A stretch of DNA of 40,470 bases from Cephaloticoccus primus (GTDB lineage Bacteria > Verrucomicrobiota > Verrucomicrobiia > Opitutales > Opitutaceae): positions 1-40,470 of the forward strand of contig NZ_LSZQ01000040.1 of assembly GCF_001580015.1 (NCBI RefSeq), written 5' to 3'. Both the position numbers and the translations under genes were made by a program. Below the pieces are notes generated by a model, which was not told where the DNA came from, did no database searches, and saw only the letters and a list, made by a program, of their open reading frames with translations. Positions 8,302-20,208 of this stretch are shown piece after piece (position 1 is the first letter of the stretch; the number at the start of each line of letters is the position of its first letter).

Positions 8302-8346
8302 GGATCAAAAACCCATCCCAGACCTCAAACCAACCCGTACACCACG

Positions 8347-9408
8347 ATGATTCTACCCAAAGCCAACTCCCTGAGCCCCAAGCAACTCCGTGAAGTTACC
8401 TCAATAGTCGGCGAGTTTGACTGCCAGATCCAGCCAATCGCCGGAGCGCTGCGCACGATCTACGCGATCGTGGGTGACGAGCGTGACGACTTGATGATTA
8501 ACCGACTCGAAGGCCTAGACTACATCGACCGGATCGACCGCATCCAGTCGCCGTTTAAACTCATGGATCGCCGATCCGACCTTGCGCGGGGCCGCCTGAA
8601 AATTGGCGAGATGACGCTCGGAGAGCAGCTCCTGGTCATCGCCGGCCCCTGCACGATCGATCCGAAAAATCCAAATTACTTTTACGAAACTGCGGCTGCC
8701 GTAAAAGAAGCCGGAGCCCAAGCCATCCGCGGTGGCGTGTGGAAGCCGCGCACCAATCCCTATAGCTACCAGGGCGATAATCGCTCACTCGATATTTTGA
8801 TGGAGGGCGCCCGCCGTACGGGGCTGCCCGTCGATACGGAGGTAATGGATGAGGCGCAGCTCGCCCTCGCGCTCGATGCGGGCGTGACGATCCTGCAAGT
8901 CGGCGCGCGCAACGCACTCAACTACTCGTTGCTCCGCGCGATTGGCCGCGCGATTGCGCAAAGACCCGAGGTCTCCGTACTCCTCAAGCGCAGCATGCAC
9001 ATGGGGCCGCTCAACGAGTTCATCTCGGCTGCCGAATACATCGCCGCCTTCGGGAATCCGAACATCATGCTGTGCCCGCGCGGGACGACGCCCACACTCG
9101 ACGGCTACCGCAACCACCCCGACGAAAGCGCCACGCCGCTGCTCAAGGAGAAGACCTGGGCCGCCGTCGTCGTCGATCCCTCCCACTCGGTGGGCAAGGC
9201 GGCTTACGTGCCTGCGGCCTCGCTCGCAGCCGTGGCTTACGGCGCAGACGGGCTCTGCATCGAGTCACACATCGAGCCGCAAAAAGGAATCGGCGATGAC
9301 CCGAAACAGGCCATCACACCCGAGACACTGAAAACGCTGATCTCTCAAGCCCGCGCACTGTGGGAACTGAAACGGCCCGAGGCGGCGGAGACTCAACACG
9401 CCGCTTAA
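8347..9408 (+). CDS. aroF: 3-deoxy-7-phosphoheptulonate (DAHP) synthase, type I-beta
   Basis: Condenses phosphoenolpyruvate and erythrose-4-phosphate, the first step of the shikimate pathway. 353 residues. An N-terminal ferredoxin-like domain (about 1-75) is the feature that, in Thermotoga-type enzymes, mediates Tyr/Phe feedback. The TIM barrel follows, with VIAGPCTID (97-105; C102 is a likely metal ligand), GGVWKPRTNPYSYQG (129-143), LLKRSMHM, LCPRGTT and VVDPSHSVGK. It is thus likely controlled twice: allosterically through the N-terminal domain and transcriptionally by the attenuator just upstream. It stands alone between repeat copies A and B, with no other aro or trp gene in the window. 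The last ten residues (PEAAETQHAA) are variable. Identity is certain; the symbol follows common usage for this class. Confidence 0.95.
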   Translation: MILPKANSLSPKQLREVTSIVGEFDCQIQPIAGALRTIYAIVGDERDDLMINRLEGLDYIDRIDRIQSPFKLMDRRSDLARGRLKIGEMTLGEQLLVIAGPCTIDPKNPNYFYETAAAVKEAGAQAIRGGVWKPRTNPYSYQGDNRSLDILMEGARRTGLPVDTEVMDEAQLALALDAGVTILQVGARNALNYSLLRAIGRAIAQRPEVSVLLKRSMHMGPLNEFISAAEYIAAFGNPNIMLCPRGTTPTLDGYRNHPDESATPLLKEKTWAAVVVDPSHSVGKAAYVPAASLAAVAYGADGLCIESHIEPQKGIGDDPKQAITPETLKTLISQARALWELKRPEAAETQHAA

Positions 9409-9440
9409 AACTGCTGCGGCCCCCCGACAAGTCGAAGACT

Positions 9441-9771
9441 CCACTGCGCGTGGGGCAGCAAGGCGGCCCTACGCGGGCGGCGGCAGGCGGTGCCTGCACC
9501 CGTTCACTGTGCGGTTTGCGTGCCGTGCGTTCCGCACAGCAGCAAACCGCACAGTTGAAAATGCCCGACCAACGGGCGGCTAACCCGTTAACCAACGAAC
9601 TTCGCCCCAATGGGTACGGGCTCCATCCGCATTTGATGCCCCTCCCCCAGTCGCGTTGCGACTGGGGGAGGTCCCGTTAAATTTGGGAATCGTGCTTCGT
9701 CGCGTAGCGACGGGGCCGATTCCCAAATTGAATGGAAGTGGCGACCCGCCACCGCCCCACGCGCAGTGCGG
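9441..9771 (-). repeat. Mosaic palindromic intergenic element, copy B (reverse)
   Basis: The most complete copy, filling the gap between convergent aroF and mutS. Both ends carry the terminal motif in inverted orientation: CCACTGCGCGTGGGG at 9441-9455 and its complement ending near 9769. The similarity extends outward as GAAGACT on the left and the complement of GAAGACC on the right. Internally: the GCAGGC-type hairpin, stem III at 9506-9555, a GCCCGACC/GGGCGG hairpin, the conserved linker, stem II with a long G/C extension, and stem I of the second allele (arms TTTGGGAATCG and CGATTCCCAAA). It ends three bases from the mutS stop. No terminator-type T-run and no target-site duplication is visible. 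Confidence 0.88.
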
Positions 9772-9774
9772 TCT

Positions 9775-12372
9775 TCATAAGAGGCTGAGCTGTGAGTCGT
9801 CGATTGCTTCGACGGTGATTTTCTTGCGTGGGCGGGCTGCTGGGGCGGGCTGGTTTGTGGGGGGCAGGGCGACTACGGCCTCTTCGCTTTCGAGGCGGGA
9901 GAGGATTGTTTTGGCGCGCTCGATTACGCTGAGTGGCAGCCCGGCGAGGCGGGCGACCTGGATCCCGTAGCTGCGGTCGGCGGCTCCGGGCTGCACGCGG
10001 CGCACGAAGACGATCTCATCGTTCCACTCCTTTACCGTGACCGAGAGGTTTCGCAGGCGCGGCAGGTGTTTCTCAAGTTGGGTGAGCTCCTGATAGTGCG
10101 TGGCGAAGAGCGTGCGCGGGCCTGCTTCCGGGTCGGCGTGCAGATGCTCGACGACCGCCCACGCAATCGAAAGTCCATCGTAGGTCGAGGTGCCGCGGCC
10201 AATCTCGTCGAGGATGATGAGCGAGCGGCGGGTGGCGTTGTTGAGGATGTTTGCGGTCTCGTTCATCTCGACCATGAAGGTGGAGTTGCCGCGCGCGAGG
10301 TCGTCGCTCGCACCGACACGCGAGAAGATGCGGTCTACAAGGCCGATCCGGCACGACCTGGCAGGCACCCAGCAGCCGATGTGCCCGAGCAGGGCGATAA
10401 GTGCGACCTGGCGGATGTAGGTCGATTTACCGGCCATGTTTGGGCCGGTGATGAGGGCGAGCTGCGCACCGTTGGAGGCCAGCTCGGTATCGTTGGGGAC
10501 GAAGGCCGCGCTGCTGCTCGCGCTGGCTGTGGCGGCGGCCTCGGGCGCTTTTAGCCGCTGCTCCACGACGGGGTGGCGGCCTTCCTCGATGAGGAGCTGG
10601 TCGCTCTCATCGACGATGGGGCAGGTGTAGTCCCACTCGCGCGCGAGTGTCGCCCAGCCTGCGAGGACGTCGAGCTCGGCGAGCGCGTCCGCCGTGCTGG
10701 CGAGCGGCTCGGCCTCGGCCAGGACGGAGGAGACGAGCGCATGAAAGAGGTCTTGCTCGCGGGCGATTGCGCGCTCCTCGGAGGTGAAGATCTCCTTCTC
10801 TTTTTGGCGAAGCTCTTCGGTGATGTAGCGCTCACCGCCGACCGTGGTCTGGCGGCGGATGTAGTTTTCGGGGACGAGGTGCAGGTTCGCCTTGGTGACC
10901 TCGATGTAGTAGCCGAAGTTGTTGGTGAATTTCACCTTCAGGCTCTTGATGCCGGTGCGCTGCTGCTCTTCGGCTTCGAGTTGGGCGAGCCAGGTTTTGT
11001 TGTTGCTGGTGAGCGAGCGCAGCAGGTCGAGCTCCTGGTCGTGCCCCGCACGGATCATGCCGCCATCGGCGACATCGCCCGGGAGTTCGTCGGCCAAGCC
11101 GCGCGAGAGCAGGTCGAGAAGCTCGGGCAGGGGCGCGATTCGCGCGCTGTACTCGTCGGCGAGCTGGCCGCCCCAGTCCCCGATATCGGCGCGGATTTTT
11201 GGAAACTGCGCGAGTGAGTCGCGGATGCCCGCGAGCTCGCGCGGATTGCGCAGCCGGTTTTGCAGCCGGCCTAGGATGCGGGGAATGTCGCGGACCTGAG
11301 AGAGCGAGTCTTGAAGCTCGGCGAGGCGACCGGGCTGCGCGGCGAGCTCGCCCACCAGATGCTGGCGCCGGTGGATCTCGGCGAGTTGGAGCGTGGGGGC
11401 GCTGAGCCAGCGCTCAAGGAGGCGTGCGCCGGTGGCGCTCCGGGTGCGGTTGATCGCTTCGAGCAGCGTGCCGTCGCGGGTGCCGCGCGAAGAGCTGAAG
11501 ATCTCGAGATTTCGCAGCGTGGCGGGATCGAGAAGGAGCGTGCCGCTACTGCGGTATTCCTGGAGCTTGCGGAGGTTTTCGGGGCGGGAGCGGAGGTTTT
11601 CCGTGGCGTAGTAAAGGAGGGCGCCTGCGGCACCGAGCGCAGGATGCGTGGCGGCGAGGCCGAAGCCTTCGAGATTGAGCACGCCGAGCGTGTCCATGAC
11701 GGTCTTCGCTCCGGCAGCGGTCTCAAAGTGGTACGCGGGGACCTCGCTGCGGGTGCGGTCGGCGCAGAACTGGACGAGGTCGCGCAGCTCGGCCTGGCCG
11801 CTCTCGTGTGCGGCGACTTGCGCTTGCCAATGCTCAAGATCGCCCTCGGCGAGGACGATCTCGGCGGGCGCAAGCGCGGTGAGGACGGGCAGGAGATTTT
11901 CGATGCGCGGATCGCTCGCGAGCCGGAATTCGCCGGTGGACAGGTCGAGCCAGGAGGCGTGCAGGCCGCGCTTATCGTGGGCGAGCGCACAGAGGTAGTG
12001 GTTGCGGTTGGCGTCGAGCTGCGAGGCGGCAAGCGTCGTCCCGGGAGTCAGGATGCGGGTGAGCGTGCGTTTGACCAGCTTGCCGGGCTTGACGGGGCCC
12101 GACTGGTCGCAGAGGGCGACCTTCCGGCCCGCGGCGAGGAGCTTTGTGACGTAGTTGTCGGCGGCGTGGTAGGGCAGCCCCGCCATCGGGTAGTCCTGCC
12201 GCTTGGTGAGCGTGATGCCGAGGAGCCGCGAGGCGATGACGGCATCTTCGTAGAAGAGTTCGAAAAAGTCCCCCAGGCGGAAGAGGAGCAACGTGCCTTC
12301 GGGGAGGCCGCGTTTTACCTCGAAGTACTGCTCCATCATCGGGGTAAGTTTCGTCGCCGGTTTTTCGCTCAT
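9775..12372 (-). CDS. mutS: DNA mismatch repair protein MutS
   Basis: Recognises mismatches and small loops and recruits MutL using ATP. 865 residues from this ATG, the normal length; an upstream in-frame extension runs through repeat copy C and is rejected. The N-terminal mismatch-binding motif is GDFFELFYEDA (Phe-x-Glu form, near residue 38), followed by TLTKRQDYPMAGLPYHA. The Walker A motif is GPNMAGKSTYIRQ at about 643 and Walker B is ILDEIGRGTSTYDG at about 718. The C-terminus ends with a short Lys-rich segment and DDSQLSLL. mutL is not nearby. Its promoter must lie in the 491 bp shared with the divergent hydrolase, 317 bp of which is a palindromic element. Confidence 0.96.
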   Translation of the reverse strand: MSEKPATKLTPMMEQYFEVKRGLPEGTLLLFRLGDFFELFYEDAVIASRLLGITLTKRQDYPMAGLPYHAADNYVTKLLAAGRKVALCDQSGPVKPGKLVKRTLTRILTPGTTLAASQLDANRNHYLCALAHDKRGLHASWLDLSTGEFRLASDPRIENLLPVLTALAPAEIVLAEGDLEHWQAQVAAHESGQAELRDLVQFCADRTRSEVPAYHFETAAGAKTVMDTLGVLNLEGFGLAATHPALGAAGALLYYATENLRSRPENLRKLQEYRSSGTLLLDPATLRNLEIFSSSRGTRDGTLLEAINRTRSATGARLLERWLSAPTLQLAEIHRRQHLVGELAAQPGRLAELQDSLSQVRDIPRILGRLQNRLRNPRELAGIRDSLAQFPKIRADIGDWGGQLADEYSARIAPLPELLDLLSRGLADELPGDVADGGMIRAGHDQELDLLRSLTSNNKTWLAQLEAEEQQRTGIKSLKVKFTNNFGYYIEVTKANLHLVPENYIRRQTTVGGERYITEELRQKEKEIFTSEERAIAREQDLFHALVSSVLAEAEPLASTADALAELDVLAGWATLAREWDYTCPIVDESDQLLIEEGRHPVVEQRLKAPEAAATASASSSAAFVPNDTELASNGAQLALITGPNMAGKSTYIRQVALIALLGHIGCWVPARSCRIGLVDRIFSRVGASDDLARGNSTFMVEMNETANILNNATRRSLIILDEIGRGTSTYDGLSIAWAVVEHLHADPEAGPRTLFATHYQELTQLEKHLPRLRNLSVTVKEWNDEIVFVRRVQPGAADRSYGIQVARLAGLPLSVIERAKTILSRLESEEAVVALPPTNQPAPAARPRKKITVEAIDDSQLSLL

Positions 12373-12483
12373 AGGTGTAAAGGGAGACGGTCGAATAAAC
12401 TGCAAATGCCGCGCAAGGGCCAAAGGCCCATTATTTTTTCGAGCGAGGGCAACGGGCAGGTCGCCCAAAAGAAGAGTCGAGGA

Positions 12484-12800
12484 GCGCACTACGCGTGCAG
12501 CGGTGGCGGGGCGCCACGTGCCATTGAATTTGCGATTTTGCCCGTGCGCTTCGCGCCCGAACAAAATCGCAAATTTAACGGGACATCCCCCCAGTCGCGT
12601 TGCGACTGGGACTGAGGCATCAAATGCAAATGAAGCGGAAACCCATTGGGGCGAGATGAAGCGATTTGCCAGTGAATCACTGATTAACGGTCGGGCCCTT
12701 TCTACTGTGCCGCTTGTGGGCCGTGCGTTCCGCACGGCCCACAAGCGGCACAGTAAATGGGTGCAGGCACCGCCTGCCGCCGCCCGCGTAGGGCCGTCCT
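12484..12800 (+). repeat. Mosaic palindromic intergenic element, copy C (forward)
   Basis: Sits between the divergent starts of mutS and the hydrolase. The left end reads CACTACGCGTGCAG followed by the GTGGCG-GGG-CGCCAC hairpin, then stem I (first allele, TTTGCGATTTTG), stem II (CAGTCGC/GCGACTG, loop GTT), the conserved CATCAAATGC linker, and a 51-nt stem III (12704-12754) that is a perfect 24-bp palindrome around TTC. The right part (GGGTGCAGGCACCGCCTG and CCCGCGTAGGGC) is present but lacks the distal terminal motif. The flanks 12373-12483 and 12801-12863 show no clear promoter by eye, so any promoters for the two genes are close to or inside the element. Confidence 0.85.
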
Positions 12801-12863
12801 CCCTTCCTAGGGGCGCGAGAATCGGCGTTGCTGCTTCGGGCCACTGCTGATTGCTGGGCGGCC

Positions 12864-13673
12864 ATGAGTTTGGCACTTTTTCATCGTGAGCTCGGCGGCG
12901 AAGTGAGGGAGGGGCGGGAGTTGAAGGAGGGGCAGCCGCCATTGGTCATTTTACATGGGCTCCTCGGCTCGTCGCGAAACTGGCAGACGGCCGGGCGCGA
13001 CTTGAGCGCGGCTGCCCGGGTCTTCGCGCTCGATCTGCGCAACCACGGGCGCTCGCCGCACGCCGGGCCGATGGATCACGCGAGCATGGCGGGTGACGTG
13101 CTCGCGTGGCTGGATGCGCAAAACCTCTCCGCTCCGGTTGATTTGCTCGGGCATAGCATGGGGGGCCGCGTGGCGATGTGGCTGGCCTGCCATCACCCCG
13201 AGCGGGTGCGCCGCTTGATCGCCGTGGATACGACCCCGCGCGCTTACGTGTGGCCCGATGGGCGGCCCGAGTTTGCCGCGATGAACGCGCTCGACCTGCG
13301 CACACTCACTTCGCGCACCGAGGCCGAGCGGCAGATGGAGCCTTGGGTGAAGGACTGGGGCATGCGGAAGTTCCTCGCGACGAACCTTGAGCGGGACGAA
13401 GCGGGTCAGTGGCGCTGGACGATCAACCTGCCGGTGATCACCGCCGCGCTGCCCGCGCTGGAATCGCAAGTCCTGGCCGCGCCGGATCGCTTCGAGGGCG
13501 AGGCGCACGTCATCGCGTGTGGCCGCTCGCCCTATGTGCGCGCCGAAGATCACGAGACGATCCGCGCGCACTTCCCCCACGCGCAAATCACGACGCTGCC
13601 CGAGTCTGGCCACAATCCGCACATGGAGGCGCGCGAGCGCTTCGTCCAGATCGTCCTAAGCATTATTGCCTAA
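12864..13673 (+). CDS. Alpha/beta-fold hydrolase (YbfF/ABHD11-like esterase)
   Basis: 269 residues of an alpha/beta hydrolase. ILHGLLGSSRNW (29-40) forms the oxyanion-hole region, ALDLRNHGRS (55-64) is typical of the YbfF/ABHD11 branch, the nucleophile elbow is GHSMGG (Ser98), and the catalytic histidine is in SGHNPHM (His250). The acid residue is not assigned. No signal peptide, so cytoplasmic. The substrate is unknown: the branch includes acyl-CoA/acyl-ester hydrolases, but motifs cannot decide. The start at 12864 is preferred over 12828 because the extra 12 residues are unlike the family. The next gene, lacZ, follows after 60 bp on the same strand, so the pair may be co-transcribed. Confidence 0.85.
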   Translation: MSLALFHRELGGEVREGRELKEGQPPLVILHGLLGSSRNWQTAGRDLSAAARVFALDLRNHGRSPHAGPMDHASMAGDVLAWLDAQNLSAPVDLLGHSMGGRVAMWLACHHPERVRRLIAVDTTPRAYVWPDGRPEFAAMNALDLRTLTSRTEAERQMEPWVKDWGMRKFLATNLERDEAGQWRWTINLPVITAALPALESQVLAAPDRFEGEAHVIACGRSPYVRAEDHETIRAHFPHAQITTLPESGHNPHMEARERFVQIVLSIIA

Positions 13674-16967
<3,294 letters not shown>

Positions 16968-16970
16968 GAC

Positions 16971-17361
16971 CACCCCTGCGCGTGGGGACGGGAGGGCAGC
17001 CCTGCGCGGGCGGCGGCAGGCGGTGCCTGCACCCGTTCACTGTGCGTTTCGTGTTTCGGGCGTTCCGCCCGAAACACGAAACGCACAGTGAGGAGCTCCC
17101 CGACCTTCGGTCGCGGTCGTTGACCGCCTTATCTGGCGAGGCCCTCGCTGGGGCCTCGTCCGACGCTACACTTTTACCCGTTAACTAAAAACTTCGTCCC
17201 AATGGGATCCCGCTTCATTTGCATTTGATGCCTCAATCCCAGTCGCAACGCGACTGGGGGAGGCTCCTTCAATTTGCGATTTTGCTCGGGCGTGAAGCGC
17301 ACGGGCAAAATCGCAAATTGAATGGCACGTGGCGCCCCGCCACCGCCCCACGCGCAGTGGG
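16971..17361 (-). repeat. Mosaic palindromic intergenic element, copy D (reverse)
   Basis: Spans exactly the gap between convergent lacZ and the dioxygenase gene, three bases from each stop. The left terminal motif is CCCCTGCGCGTGGGG and the right one is the complement of CCCACTGCGCGTGGGG. It contains the GCAGGC hairpin, stem III at 17039-17089 (outer arms ACTGTGCG and CGCACAGT with a GTTTCG-type inner stem), two extra small hairpins (CGGTC-GTT-GACCG near 17112-17132, then GAGGCCC-TCGCTG-GGGCCTC), the linker, stem II with loop AAC, and stem I of the first allele with an apical loop unlike the other copies. Confidence 0.88.
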
Positions 17362-17364
17362 AGA

Positions 17365-18243
17365 TTAGTAGTGTGCGGAGCCGGCCCAGGCCCCGCAAGG
17401 GCCGCCGCCGTTTGCTTCAGGCACTGTGAATTCGGAGCCATCCATCCGCACCAGTGGCAGGTAGTAGTTGGAGATTTTGCTCAAGTCGCCCAACGCGTAG
17501 TGGCAGACGAAGGAGCGGCGGAAGCGCGTCTTGGAGCGATTCGGCGCGGAGCCGTGGATCACGTTACCGTGAAAGAAGAGCGTATCGCCGGACTTCATGA
17601 TGGCGGGCACGGGCCGCTCGATGTCCTTGGGCATGGGCACGCGCATCGCGGTGTCGCTTTCCCGGGTCGTCTCTGCCTTTGGCTCGTGGCAGATGAGGTC
17701 GAGCCGATGCGACCCGGGCACGACCATTACGCAGCCGTTTTCCTGATCGACATCGTCAATCGCCGTCCATGCGCCAATACAGGTGCCCGGCTCGACCATC
17801 AGGAAGAAGTTGTCCTGATGCATCGCCTGACCGCGCCCGCCCGGCGGTTTGAAAAAGTACATGGACTGCGTGGCGATCGGTTCGCCGCCCATGCAGACCT
17901 CGAGGATCGGGCGCATAAGCGGGTGCAGCATGTAGTGGCGGGCGCGCTCGTTGTAGCGGTGCGGGTGCATCATGCGCGGGTAGTCCTTCTCGGGGGCGCT
18001 GTGGTAGAGCTCCATCTTTCGGGGCTCGTAATGGCCCGGGACGCCCTCGGCCTGGATCTTCGCAAAAACCTGGCGGATCTCCTCGACTTCCTCCGGGGAG
18101 AAAAGCTGAGGCACGATGACATAGCCGTCGCGGTTATAATCCTCGGCCAGCTTGGGCAGATCGAATTGGGGGAACTGCGCGGAGAGCTCCGCAAGGCGCT
18201 CGTCGGAAACACCGAGAAGCTCGGTGGGGGATATGGGGCTCAT
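17365..18243 (-). CDS. Phytanoyl-CoA dioxygenase (PhyH) family Fe(II)/2-oxoglutarate oxygenase
   Basis: 292 residues. The iron-binding facial triad is visible: H142 and D144 in MHQDNFF and H230 in GNVIHGSAPNRS, with an Arg at about 240 (KTRFRRSF) as the likely 2-oxoglutarate ligand. Other PhyH blocks are DYNRDGYVIVPQLFS near the N-terminus and GAWTAIDDVDQENGCVMVVPGSHR. These enzymes hydroxylate small molecules; the substrate here is unknown, and the neighbours (lacZ, holB) give no clue. It is a single gene with 208 bp upstream, which is AT-rich for this window and contains two adjacent palindromes that may be an operator. Confidence 0.9.
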   Translation of the reverse strand: MSPISPTELLGVSDERLAELSAQFPQFDLPKLAEDYNRDGYVIVPQLFSPEEVEEIRQVFAKIQAEGVPGHYEPRKMELYHSAPEKDYPRMMHPHRYNERARHYMLHPLMRPILEVCMGGEPIATQSMYFFKPPGGRGQAMHQDNFFLMVEPGTCIGAWTAIDDVDQENGCVMVVPGSHRLDLICHEPKAETTRESDTAMRVPMPKDIERPVPAIMKSGDTLFFHGNVIHGSAPNRSKTRFRRSFVCHYALGDLSKISNYYLPLVRMDGSEFTVPEANGGGPCGAWAGSAHY

Positions 18244-18324
18244 GGGATTTCAGGGGTGCTGTAAACGGCGCCCCAAGTAGTCCGTTTTTTTATAAAAGAC
18301 AGAACAATGTCCGAAAAAATCGCC

Positions 18325-18348
18325 GCAAATATTGCCCGCAAAATTGCG
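18325..18348. promoter_or_regulatory. Two adjacent small palindromes upstream of the PhyH gene
   Basis: GCAA-ATA-TTGC (18325-18335) and CGCAA-AA-TTGCG (18337-18348) share half-sites, with centres about 12 bp apart. They sit 80-105 bp before the start of the dioxygenase gene in an AT-rich patch (18280-18350), where surrounding DNA is strongly GC-rich. The arrangement is that of a tandem operator for a dimeric regulator, but no regulator gene is adjacent and the promoter hexamers are not clear. Function is inferred from symmetry only. Confidence 0.35.
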
Positions 18349-18451
18349 CACAGCTGAGGCATGGGAGAAGGCCCAGATCGCTGGCTAACCCGTAAACGCT
18401 TACGGCGCGGCCAGGCGGGTTTTCCGCTTTTTCTGGCGCGCTTGAGGGCGA

Positions 18452-19438
18452 CTAGCGGCGGGCCCACAGGCGCATCGAGTGCAGGAGAAAATTTTCCAGA
18501 GCGGTGGCGTGATTGAGGTTTAGCCGCAGGAGGCCGACGCTGTGTTCGAGCGCGTTAATCGCTTCGGTATGCGCGCGGCGGGTGCGTGTTGCGAGGCCGT
18601 CGGCACTCGCCAATCGGGGCAGGGCAAAGGCGCGCGTGGCTTGCTCGATCTCGGCAAAAATCCGCTGGCGGATGCCGTTGGCGAGCCGCTTCTCCACGGC
18701 CTTTTGATCTTCCTTGTCGAGCTCTTCGGGGAGCTTTTCTTTTTCGATACTCCAGGCTTCGTCAGTCGCAGCGGTGAGGATGGAGTCGAAGCGGGCGACG
18801 AGGCCGTAGAGCGTGAAAACGGAGTCCGACACTTCGGTCTTGCTGCTGATGCCTTCGCAGAGGCGGCCGAGCCACGCCTGGTAATCGGCGAGCCATGCGG
18901 GCAGCCCGGCGGCGTGCTCGATGGCTTCGCCGCTCACGGGAAAGCGGAAATGCAGCACACGGCTGCGCACGGTGGGGAGCAGCGCGTAGGGCTGCGTGGT
19001 GAGCAGCAGCAGCGTCGTATTGGCGGGCGGCTCCTCCAGCGTTTTTAGAAAAATGTTGGCCGCGGCGAGGTGCATCCGGTCGCACTCGTAGAGGATGGCG
19101 ACCTTGCGCGGGGAGACGCTGCCGGAGACCTGCACTTTGGCGATGAGCTCGCGGGTGTCGTCTGCGGTGATCTGGCGCGAGGCGCCGCTGGGCCGCAGCG
19201 CGAAGCAGTCGGGATGCTGCGCGGGCGGGAAGGGCGCGCTGGACTCGGCAGTGTTGAGCAGCCGGTCGGCGAGTGCGAGGGCGACTTCGCCGAGCAGGGC
19301 GAGGTCTTCGCCGTGCAGGAGCAGCCCGTGGGCGAGGCGGCCTTTGCCTATCGCATTTTCCAGAACGGCCACGCTGGGCGCGCCTTGCAGGGCGCTGGGC
19401 CAGGGAAGTGGCGTACGTTGTGCGGCAGCGGCGGACAC
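18452..19438 (-). CDS. holB: DNA polymerase III delta' subunit-like clamp-loader ATPase
   Basis: 328 residues. SALQGAPSVAVLENAIGKGRLAHGLL matches the N-terminus of delta'/DnaX AAA+ proteins (quoted segments near residues 15-40). NIFLKTLEEPPANTTLLLLTT is the conserved sensor 1 region, and SRVLHFRF replaces the usual SRC arginine-finger motif. The P-loop is degenerate (HGEDLALLGE), and the zinc-binding cysteines of delta' are absent, so ATP binding is unlikely; it would act as the stator of the clamp loader, as E. coli delta' does. It follows tmk on the same strand after 99 bp, the common tmk-holB pairing. A long charged helical segment (about 225-265) is notable. Identity rests on the fold and the operon. 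Confidence 0.85.
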   Translation of the reverse strand: MSAAAAQRTPLPWPSALQGAPSVAVLENAIGKGRLAHGLLLHGEDLALLGEVALALADRLLNTAESSAPFPPAQHPDCFALRPSGASRQITADDTRELIAKVQVSGSVSPRKVAILYECDRMHLAAANIFLKTLEEPPANTTLLLLTTQPYALLPTVRSRVLHFRFPVSGEAIEHAAGLPAWLADYQAWLGRLCEGISSKTEVSDSVFTLYGLVARFDSILTAATDEAWSIEKEKLPEELDKEDQKAVEKRLANGIRQRIFAEIEQATRAFALPRLASADGLATRTRRAHTEAINALEHSVGLLRLNLNHATALENFLLHSMRLWARR

Positions 19439-19537
19439 GGGGAGCGGAGAGGCGAGGGAGGGAAGGGGATTGGGGAGTTCGCGCGGGCAGGGAGGGCGGG
19501 CGAGGGCGCAGCGGTTTTTGCACAGGCCGCTCAGCCG

Positions 19538-20188
19538 CTAGAGGCCGAGGCGGACTTGCACATGCTCCCAGATCGCCTGGGCGACCTGGTTGATCGTGCG
19601 CGTGCCGTCTACGAGGACGACTCGGTCTGGCATGTTTTTTGCGAGCAGCAGGTAGCCTTCGCGCACCTTGCGGTAGAAATCGATGTTCTCGCGCTCCATC
19701 CGGTCGGGTACGTCGGTCACGCGCTGGCTCAGGCGCGACAGGCTGACCTCGGGCGGCACATCGATGATGACCGTGATGTCGGGCATCACGTTGCCGATGG
19801 CGAAGCGGTTGATCTGCGCGACGGGATCGGAGGCGAGGTTGCGCGCGATGCCCTGGTAGACGGTCGAGGAGTCGAGGTAGCGGTCGCTTAAAACGTACTT
19901 ACCGGCGCAGAGCGCGGGCGCGATGACTTCGCGGACGACTTGCGCGCGCGCCGCAGTGAAGAGCAGGAGCTCCGTCTCCGGGCACATCTCGTCGCCGCGC
20001 GAGTTGTGCACGAGGATGTTGCGGATCTGCTCGCCGATCTCGGTGCCGCCGGGCTCGCGCGTGGTGAGCACGTCCTTGCCCAGTTTTTGCAGGCGCGCGG
20101 CGAGCAGGGAGCTCTGGGTGGATTTGCCGCTGCCTTCGGGGCCTTCGAGGGAGATCAGGCAGCCTGTGGGTTTGGTTTCCAGTGGCAT
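19538..20188 (-). CDS. tmk: Thymidylate kinase
   Basis: Phosphorylates dTMP to dTDP with ATP. 216 residues from the ATG at 20188, the usual length; a longer frame to 20290 overlaps the upstream kinase gene and is rejected. The P-loop is EGPEGSGKST (15-24), the DR(Y/H) substrate motif is LSDRYLDSSTVYQG, and TTREPGGTEIGEQIR is the conserved dTMP-site block. It lies 20 bp downstream of the PfkB-type kinase gene and upstream of holB, forming a three-gene leftward operon. Confidence 0.95.
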   Translation of the reverse strand: MPLETKPTGCLISLEGPEGSGKSTQSSLLAARLQKLGKDVLTTREPGGTEIGEQIRNILVHNSRGDEMCPETELLLFTAARAQVVREVIAPALCAGKYVLSDRYLDSSTVYQGIARNLASDPVAQINRFAIGNVMPDITVIIDVPPEVSLSRLSQRVTDVPDRMERENIDFYRKVREGYLLLAKNMPDRVVLVDGTRTINQVAQAIWEHVQVRLGL

Positions 20189-20208
20189 GCGGCGGAGTCT
20201 GGGCCGGC

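Noticed and set aside
9441-9771. CRISPR array or integron attC cassette interpretation of the palindromic elements
   Set aside because: There are no regularly spaced direct repeats with unique spacers, no cas or integrase gene, and the hairpins differ in sequence within one element.
12373-12942. N-terminal extension of MutS by 190 residues
   Set aside because: The extension translates repeat copy C. The family N-terminus fits the ATG at 12372.
16971-17361. Palindromic elements as simple rho-independent terminators
   Set aside because: No T-run follows the stems, each element has many hairpins, and copy C lies between divergent starts.
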